DNA from: Acidocella sp.
GTDB lineage: Bacteria; Pseudomonadota; Alphaproteobacteria; Acetobacterales; Acetobacteraceae
Direction: 5' to 3'
Length of the DNA: 11,002 bases
NCBI GenBank assembly: GCA_029077775.1
Contig: JAQNCU010000066.1
Coordinates: 1-11,002 of the forward strand
Shown: positions 7,186 to 11,002 of the stretch, piece by piece
Position numbering within the stretch: the stretch's first letter is position 1
Layout of the letters: the number at the start of each line of letters is the position of its first letter
Made by a program: the position numbers and the translations under genes
Notes under the pieces: model-generated
Seen by the model: the letters and a program-made list of their open reading frames with translations, nothing else
What the model was told of the DNA's origin: nothing
Databases searched by the model: none

Positions 7186-8088
7186 ATGCGACACATTATT
7201 CCCGCAAGACCGAACGCTTATACGGGCGGTAGCCTGGACCGTGCCGGGCATCTGCGTGACGATGCAGCGTGGTTGGAGCGCGCCCGGTATGACGCGGCGA
7301 GCCGGTTTACCCTTATTTGGCGTGGCCGCGCGCTGGTTACGGGGGGGACATCGCCGCGCGCGGCCCTGGTGCCGCCGCCGGATGTTGAGGCACCCTGGGT
7401 GTTTTTGGGGTTGCAGGATGGGGTGACGCTGTTTGCAGCTGACCTGTCGGCGCTGGAGATGCCGATGGATGTATTGGGATGTACAGCGGCGGGATTTGAG
7501 GATTTGCGAAGCCTCAATGGATGGCTGCCAGCCGATGATGCGACCATTCTCGCGACCGCCCGGGGCGTGTTGCACTGGCGGGCGACGCATGGCTTCTGCG
7601 CGCGATGCGGGGCAAAAAATCACCCGATCAGGGGTGGGTATGTATTGGCCTGTACCGGCTGCGGCACCGAGCATTTCCCCCGTACCGATGCGGCTGTGAT
7701 CATGTTGGTGGCGCGCGGGGGGCGGCTGTTGCTCGGTCAGTCTCATAAATTCCCGGTGGACCGGAATTTTTATTCCACCCTCGCGGGCTTTGTGGAGCCC
7801 GGTGAGAGCCTGGAGGATGCGGTGCGCCGTGAGGTGTTCGAGGAGGTTGGCGTGCGCGTGGGGGCGGTGATGTATCATTCAAGCCAGCCCTGGCCGTTCC
7901 CGGCATCCCTGATGCTCGGCTATTATGCCGAAGGGCTGAGCGATGAGATTGTGCTGGAGACCGGCGAAATGCGCGATGCGCGATGGTTCACGCGGGACGA
8001 TATCATGAACCGCAAGGAACTGGGATTTAACCTGCCGCCACAGGATTCAATCGCGCGGCGGTTGATCGAGGATTGGCTGGCCGCGTAG
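7186..8088 (+). CDS. nudC: NADH pyrophosphatase / RNA deNADding Nudix hydrolase NudC
   Basis: The protein has 300 residues, a usual length for alphaproteobacterial NudC. An N-terminal domain with NAYTGGSLDRAGHLRDD (10-26) precedes a zinc ribbon (Cys138, Cys141, Cys156, Cys159) and the Nudix domain. The Nudix box is complete: G201, E207, R215-E216 and E219-E220, followed by G222. The NudC-specific motif SQPWPFPAS is at 233-241 and distinguishes it from generic Nudix enzymes. The enzyme hydrolyses NAD(H) to NMN(H) and AMP, and in characterised relatives removes NAD caps from RNA 5' ends. The ATG at 7186 has GTGAAG about 5 bases upstream; the conserved N-terminal motif begins soon after, supporting this start. 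It is divergent from ffs and convergent with the H1-like gene, so it is probably a single-gene transcript. Confidence 0.96.
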   Translation: MRHIIPARPNAYTGGSLDRAGHLRDDAAWLERARYDAASRFTLIWRGRALVTGGTSPRAALVPPPDVEAPWVFLGLQDGVTLFAADLSALEMPMDVLGCTAAGFEDLRSLNGWLPADDATILATARGVLHWRATHGFCARCGAKNHPIRGGYVLACTGCGTEHFPRTDAAVIMLVARGGRLLLGQSHKFPVDRNFYSTLAGFVEPGESLEDAVRREVFEEVGVRVGAVMYHSSQPWPFPASLMLGYYAEGLSDEIVLETGEMRDARWFTRDDIMNRKELGFNLPPQDSIARRLIEDWLAA

Positions 8089-8095
8089 AGCCCTG

Positions 8096-8145
8096 TTAGC
8101 GTTTGCGGTGCGGTCAAAGCCGCACCGTGCGCTGCGCGACGCTAA
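8096..8145. terminator. Nested inverted repeat after nudC, candidate terminator
   Basis: A perfect 8-bp stem CGGTGCGG (8106-8113) / CCGCACCG (8120-8127) with a 6-base loop is enclosed by a second pair, TTAGCGT (8096-8102) / ACGCTAA (8139-8145). It starts eight bases after the nudC stop. There is no strong T tract, so it may be a transcript-end stabiliser rather than a classical intrinsic terminator. Confidence 0.45.
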
Positions 8146-8157
8146 GCAAAATCCCGG

Positions 8158-8188
8158 CTAGCTGCGCCCGAGAGCTGGGCGCAGCTAG
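8158..8188. repeat. Perfect 12-bp inverted repeat, hairpin
   Basis: The arms CTAGCTGCGCCC (8158-8169) and GGGCGCAGCTAG (8177-8188) match perfectly around a 7-base loop. This would be a very stable hairpin on either strand. No T run follows on either side, so its role as a bidirectional terminator between the convergent nudC and H1-like genes is only likely, not shown. Confidence 0.6.
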
Positions 8189-8199
8189 AATTACTGGCG

Positions 8200-8320
8200 T
8201 TTAGAGCGTTTTCCGATGAACGGAAACACTCTAAATTTATTTTAGCGAGCCGTTTCATCCGATCAGGTCGTCTCGTTGAGTCACCCTGGTCGAATGTTGG
8301 TCTGATCAGATATTGCTCTA
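8200..8320. repeat. Structured repeat-like intergenic element bounded by TTTAGAGC / GCTCTA
   Basis: The left part is an imperfect hairpin: TTTAGAGCGTTTTCCG (8200-8215) pairs across ATGAA with CGGAAACACTCTAAA (8221-8235), leaving one bulge and one G-T pair. It is followed by TTTATTTTAG, so it could also end nudC transcripts. Further symmetries follow: GATCAG (8261-8266) with CTGATC (8302-8307), and the perfect palindrome TCTGATCAGA (8301-8310). The right end GCTCTA (8315-8320) is the inverse of TAGAGC at the left end. The style resembles palindromic repeats common in alphaproteobacterial intergenic DNA. Membership of a dispersed family is inferred; only one copy is in the window. Confidence 0.5.
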
Positions 8321-8917
8321 GTTGATGGTTGGCTCGGTACCGGTCTCGGGCACGGGCATTGAAGAGGTTTCTACAGGTTTCGGCTTGCGCGCCATTTTCT
8401 TCGGTGCTGCTTTTTTCACGGCAGGTTTTTTGACCGGTGCGGCGGCCTTCGGTGCGGCCTTCTTCACGGCAGTTTTCTTGGCAACAGGCTTTTTCACGGC
8501 GGCTTTCTTGGCGACTGGTTTCTTCACGGCAGCCTTTTTCGGCGCTGCTTTTTTCACGGCGGCTTTCTTGGCGACCGGCTTCTTCACGGCGGCTTTTTTT
8601 GGTGCGGCTTTTTTCACGGCTGCCTTTTTGGCGACCGGCTTCTTCACGGCGGCTTTCTTAGGCGCTGCTTTTTTGGCGACCGGCTTCTTTACGGCGGCCT
8701 TTTTCGGTGCGGCTTTTTTCACGGCGGCTTTTTTGGCGACCGGCTTCTTCACGGCGGCTTTTTTCGGCGCTGCTTTTTTCACGGCGGGCTTTTTCACGGC
8801 CGCCTTTTTCACGGCCGGCTTTTTAGCAGCAGGTTTTTTGGCCGCCGCTTTTTTCACAGCCGCTTTCATGGCAAGTGGCTGGGCTTTTTGGGTTTCAACA
8901 GTTTCGTCGATGGTCAC
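8318..8917 (-). CDS. Lys/Ala/Pro-rich histone H1-like protein with tandem pentapeptide repeats
   Basis: The protein has 199 residues. A short acidic leader (VTIDETVETQ...) precedes 27 uninterrupted pentapeptides ending in KK (residues ~19-153), mainly AAVKK, PVAKK and AAPKK. These group into 20-residue blocks, AAPKK-AAVKK-PVAKK-AAVKK, one of which lacks its last unit. After a degenerate section, the C-terminus (MARKPKPVETSS...) is acidic and lacks Lys repeats. This composition matches bacterial histone H1-like proteins (Bordetella BpH1, Pseudomonas AlgP, chlamydial Hc2), so non-specific DNA compaction is the likely role. I chose the GTG at 8917 because AAGGAG (8931-8926) lies 8 bases upstream; an ATG at 8989 would add 24 unrelated residues. 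The TAG stop lies in the end of the neighbouring repeat element. Low-complexity composition makes homology assignment weak. Confidence 0.85.
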   Translation of the reverse strand: MTIDETVETQKAQPLAMKAAVKKAAAKKPAAKKPAVKKAAVKKPAVKKAAPKKAAVKKPVAKKAAVKKAAPKKAAVKKPVAKKAAPKKAAVKKPVAKKAAVKKAAPKKAAVKKPVAKKAAVKKAAPKKAAVKKPVAKKAAVKKPVAKKTAVKKAAPKAAAPVKKPAVKKAAPKKMARKPKPVETSSMPVPETGTEPTIN

Positions 8918-8925
8918 AAGAATTA

Positions 8926-8931
8926 CTCCTT
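8926..8931 (-). promoter_or_regulatory. Ribosome binding site fixing the GTG start of the H1-like gene
   Basis: AAGGAG on the minus strand (8931-8926) stands 8 bases before GTG 8917. No comparable site precedes the longer ATG at 8989, so this decides the start. Confidence 0.75.
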
Positions 8932-9086
8932 CGATGGAAGTGGGGTATGATCGGTCGGCTGACGGCTTACGCGGGATAGAAATTGTCACGATAGGTGACC
9001 GTCCTTTACCATTCGCGTGCGGGGCCTCTTGACCGATATCGTTAACATTCGGTTGCGGAGCGAATCGCGCAACGCACGCAAGAATC

Positions 9087-9116
9087 GCTATTCCGCCGTC
9101 GTTCGTGCGCTGTCAA
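9087..9116 (-). promoter_or_regulatory. Candidate promoter for the H1-like gene
   Basis: A perfect -35 TTGACA lies at 9116-9111 on the minus strand, preceded by a T-rich stretch. The best -10 is weak: AATAGC (9092-9087) after 18 bases. It would give a leader of about 160 bases before GTG 8917. Confidence 0.3.
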
Positions 9117-9309
9117 CAAAAAGCGTCATAAAACGCGTGATTTTAGGTATTTTTTTTCATTCACGTGTGAATACGTCACGCTTGGCGGCATTTGCACGAA
9201 GATTTCATGCAATGCCATTAAAAAAACGCATTCGAAAAATGGTATGATTTTGCGTTGATTTGATGTGATCAGATGTTGGCGGATTGTCGTCCGCTTGAAA
9301 TTCCATTGA

Positions 9310-9771
9310 ATGCAGTGGCTAATACCCAGCATGAACAAACCCCCCGAGCGCCACCAGGATTTTGAAAGCTGGCCGCCTGCCGCGAGCATTGCCAAAGCCG
9401 AATGGCAGATGCCCGGATGGAGAGAAACGATCTGGCGCGGGATGTGTGGGCGTTGCCCGCATTGCGACAGGTCTCCGATATTTATTGGATACTTGAACGT
9501 GCATCCGCTTTGCCGGGTCTGTGCGGCGCCGCTCGGAGACATGCCATCAGATGACGCGCCACCTTATGTCGCGATGGTTGTCGTGCTTCAGGTTCTGGCC
9601 CTCTTTGTCGTGCTTTTTTACAAAGGTTATTATGATCCAGGATGGCGTATGGCGGCGGTATTGCTGGTGATTTTGGCGCTGGTTTGCATGGTGGCGTTGC
9701 GGATCACCAAGGGGGCGATCATCGGCATTCTGTTGAAACTCGGGATGAAGCGCGAGGTGCCAAATGGCTGA
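9310..9771 (+). CDS. DUF983-family zinc-ribbon membrane protein
   Basis: The protein has 153 residues from ATG 9310; ATG 9331 (146 residues) is equally possible, since neither has a convincing ribosome site. After a polar N-terminus comes RGMCGRCPHC (43-52), a second pair CRVC (68-71), and GDMPSDDAPPYVAM, all typical of DUF983; the Cys pairs probably bind zinc. Two hydrophobic helices follow (~86-104 and ~113-131), joined by a short YKGYYDPGW loop, placing the protein in the inner membrane. DUF983 proteins are common in Alphaproteobacteria and are often noted near cytochrome oxidase genes, but none is present here and the function is unknown. Its last 8 bases overlap the next gene, so the two are likely co-translated. 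Confidence 0.85.
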   Translation: MQWLIPSMNKPPERHQDFESWPPAASIAKAEWQMPGWRETIWRGMCGRCPHCDRSPIFIGYLNVHPLCRVCAAPLGDMPSDDAPPYVAMVVVLQVLALFVVLFYKGYYDPGWRMAAVLLVILALVCMVALRITKGAIIGILLKLGMKREVPNG

Positions 9772-10240
9772 AAAGAGCGGCCGTTTGACGAAAATTTTAC
9801 TGACGGGAGATTCTCTGCACCGGATTTCCGCCTTGCAGGAAGCAGACCGTGAACAGGCGGTTATAGATTTGCAGACGGAGAATGAATTCTCCCCGGTCAG
9901 CCACCCGGAACTACAGAGCATCCTGCATTTGAGCGTACAGGATGGTCGCCTGGTGTTTGATATCCGCGACGAGCATGATGTGCCCGTAATGGCGGTTGTG
10001 TTGGCGATGGGGCCGTTCAAGATGTTGATAAAGGATTATCAGATGCTTTTGGATTCCTATGCCGTTGCCATCGCGCAGGGGCGGGAGGCGAAGATACAGG
10101 CGATAGATATGGGCAGGCGCGGCCTGCATAATGAGGGCGCGACATTGATGACCGAACGGCTCGCGGGGAAGGTGGTGATTGATTTTGCAACCGCGCGGCG
10201 GCTATTTACGCTGGTATGTGCGCTGCACCAAAAACTTTAG
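9764..10240 (+). CDS. UPF0262 family protein
   Basis: The protein has 158 residues, about the normal length of UPF0262, an alphaproteobacterial family without an established function. Family landmarks are visible: LHLSVQDGRLVFDIRDE (~54-70), a central GPFKMLIKDYQML segment (~83-95), the nearly invariant AIDMGRRGLHNEGA (~112-125), and DFATARRLFTLVCALH near the C-terminus. No signal peptide or membrane helix is seen, so it is probably cytoplasmic. The ATG lies inside the last codons of the DUF983 gene (8-base overlap), which supports coupling. mtnA begins 10 bases after its stop, making this the middle gene of a probable three-gene transcript. Nothing in the sequence indicates a catalytic activity. 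Confidence 0.93.
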   Translation: MAEKSGRLTKILLTGDSLHRISALQEADREQAVIDLQTENEFSPVSHPELQSILHLSVQDGRLVFDIRDEHDVPVMAVVLAMGPFKMLIKDYQMLLDSYAVAIAQGREAKIQAIDMGRRGLHNEGATLMTERLAGKVVIDFATARRLFTLVCALHQKL

Positions 10241-10250
10241 GACGCGATGA

Positions 10251-11002
10251 ATGAAAATTGACGGTACGCCCTTCCGTTCGATCTGGCTGGATGAGACCGA
10301 TCGTTGGTCGGTGCGGATTATCGACCAGACAAAGCTTCCCTGGGCGGTTGATTTTCTGCGGCTTACCACCGTTGAAGAAATTGCCCATGCGATCCGGGCG
10401 ATGCTGGTGCGTGGCGCGCCGCTGATCGGCGCAAGTGCGGCCTATGGTGTGGCGCTGGCGATGCGTCATGATAGTTCGGACGCAAATCTGGCGGCGGCGA
10501 CCGCGCTGCTGGGGGCTACGCGGCCCACCGCCATCAACCTGCGCTGGGCGCTGGCACGCATGACGAAAGTGCTGCAACCTTTGGGACATGCCGCGCGCCA
10601 TGCGGCATCCTATGCTGAGGCGAGTGCGATCGCGGATGAAGATGTGGCGACGAATCAGGCGATCGGGCGACATGGTTTGGAATTACTCAAGGCGCGCGCG
10701 GCGGGCGGACGGCGTGTGAATGTGCTCACACACTGCAATGCCGGATGGATCGCGACCGTGGATTGGGGCACGGCTCTGGCGCCCATTTATATGGCGCATG
10801 ATGAAGGGATCGACGTGCATGTGTGGGTGGAGGAGACGCGCCCGCGCAACCAGGGTGCTTCATTGACCGCCTGGGAATTGGGCAAGCATGGCGTGCCGCA
10901 TACCGTGATCGCGGATAATGCGGGCGGGCACATGATGCAGCGCGGCGATGTCGACCTCGTGATCGTGGGCACTGACCGGGTGACGCGCGCGGGCGATGTG
11001 GC
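10251..11002 (+). CDS. mtnA: S-methyl-5-thioribose-1-phosphate isomerase (3' end outside window)
   Basis: The frame is open from ATG 10251 to the window end, giving 250 residues of an enzyme usually near 360. Motifs seen are RGAPLIGASAAYG (54-66), which binds substrate phosphate in this eIF2B-like family; THCNAG with the catalytic Cys162; ETRPRNQGASLTAWEL; and the catalytic Asp242 in IVGTDRVTRAGDVA. By family knowledge the Cys/Asp pair corresponds to Cys160/Asp240 of Bacillus MtnA. The enzyme converts methylthioribose-1-phosphate to methylthioribulose-1-phosphate in methionine salvage from methylthioadenosine. AGGA at 10239-10242 lies 8 bases upstream of the start; an ATG at 10247 meets a stop after four codons. 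It follows the UPF0262 gene by 10 bases, so it is likely co-transcribed. Other salvage genes are not visible here. Confidence 0.95.
   Translation, partial: MKIDGTPFRSIWLDETDRWSVRIIDQTKLPWAVDFLRLTTVEEIAHAIRAMLVRGAPLIGASAAYGVALAMRHDSSDANLAAATALLGATRPTAINLRWALARMTKVLQPLGHAARHAASYAEASAIADEDVATNQAIGRHGLELLKARAAGGRRVNVLTHCNAGWIATVDWGTALAPIYMAHDEGIDVHVWVEETRPRNQGASLTAWELGKHGVPHTVIADNAGGHMMQRGDVDLVIVGTDRVTRAGDV

Larger units (their letters stand above)
8918..9309. other. 392-base gene-free stretch between the H1-like and DUF983 genes
   Basis: The two flanking genes diverge from this region, so it should hold both promoters. Bases ~9110-9260 are clearly more AT-rich than the surroundings. They contain ATTCAC-GT-GTGAAT (9159-9172), enclosed by GCGTGA (9135-9140) and TCACGC (9176-9181), and TTGCA...TGCAA around 9192-9212. 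A -10-like TATGAT (9243-9248) on the plus strand lacks a good -35. A small hairpin, GCGGA (9279-9283) / TCCGC (9290-9294), lies shortly before the DUF983 start. A 76-codon GTG-initiated frame at 9017-9247 shows no recognisable features and is not called. Confidence 0.5.

Noticed and set aside
6984..7196. Upstream extension of the dnaX frame to an ATG at 7196
   Set aside because: It runs through the 4.5S RNA gene and its promoter, and the added residues do not resemble DnaX.
8338..8870. CRISPR-like periodic repeats
   Set aside because: The 15- and 60-base periodicity is continuous coding repeat for KK pentapeptides, with no unique spacers.
8322..9032. Long 236-codon plus-strand frame rich in Phe/Ala/Thr
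   Set aside because: It is the exact antisense of the KK-pentapeptide gene; its repeats follow from that codon pattern, and the minus strand has the good ribosome site and a recognisable protein class.
9017..9247. Small basic 76-codon plus-strand frame starting with GTG
   Set aside because: No ribosome site, no recognisable motif, AT-rich palindromic background and a competing antisense frame; more likely a regulatory spacer.

Overview
This window looks like ordinary chromosomal DNA from a GC-rich alphaproteobacterium. An acetic-acid-bacterium-like lineage (Acetobacteraceae) is plausible but not proven. The evidence is a UPF0262-family gene, a family I know mainly from Alphaproteobacteria; the block 4.5S RNA–dnaX–ybaB–recR; an alphaproteobacterial type of DnaX C-terminus; and a palindromic AGAGCGTTTTCCG-type intergenic repeat of a kind I associate with alphaproteobacterial genomes. 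No phage, insertion sequence, CRISPR array, tRNA or rRNA was seen.

Layout. (1) 1-867: 3' part of a PuuB-like FAD amine oxidoreductase, cut by the window edge. (2) 943-4228: a drug or solvent efflux module. A TetR repressor (minus strand) is divergent from an EmrA-like membrane fusion protein and an EmrB-like 14-TM MFS transporter (plus strand). A 33-bp near-perfect palindrome sits between them, overlapping both candidate promoters. (3) 4265-7114, minus strand: 4.5S SRP RNA (ffs, with its own promoter), dnaX, ybaB and recR. The three protein genes overlap by 1-4 bases and are probably translationally coupled: clamp loader, nucleoid-associated protein and recombination mediator. (4) 7186-8088, plus strand: nudC, an NADH pyrophosphatase/RNA deNADding enzyme, divergent from ffs. 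(5) 8089-8320: a convergent intergenic region packed with inverted repeats, ending in a roughly 120-bp structured repeat-like element whose outer end supplies the stop codon of the next gene. (6) 8318-8917, minus strand: a Lys/Ala/Pro-rich histone H1-like protein built of tandem pentapeptides. (7) 8918-9309: a partly AT-rich, gene-free stretch with nested palindromes and weak promoter candidates. (8) 9310-11002, plus strand: a DUF983 membrane protein, a UPF0262 protein overlapping it by 8 bases, and mtnA (methylthioribose-1-phosphate isomerase, methionine salvage), which runs off the right edge.

Most of the window is well-understood housekeeping plus one standard efflux operon. The parts that deserve a second look are non-coding or low-complexity: the symmetrical TetR operator-promoter, the repeat element at 8200-8320, the higher-order repeats of the H1-like gene, and the palindromic AT-rich region before the DUF983 gene. 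I did not find convincing evidence for a wholly new biological system.
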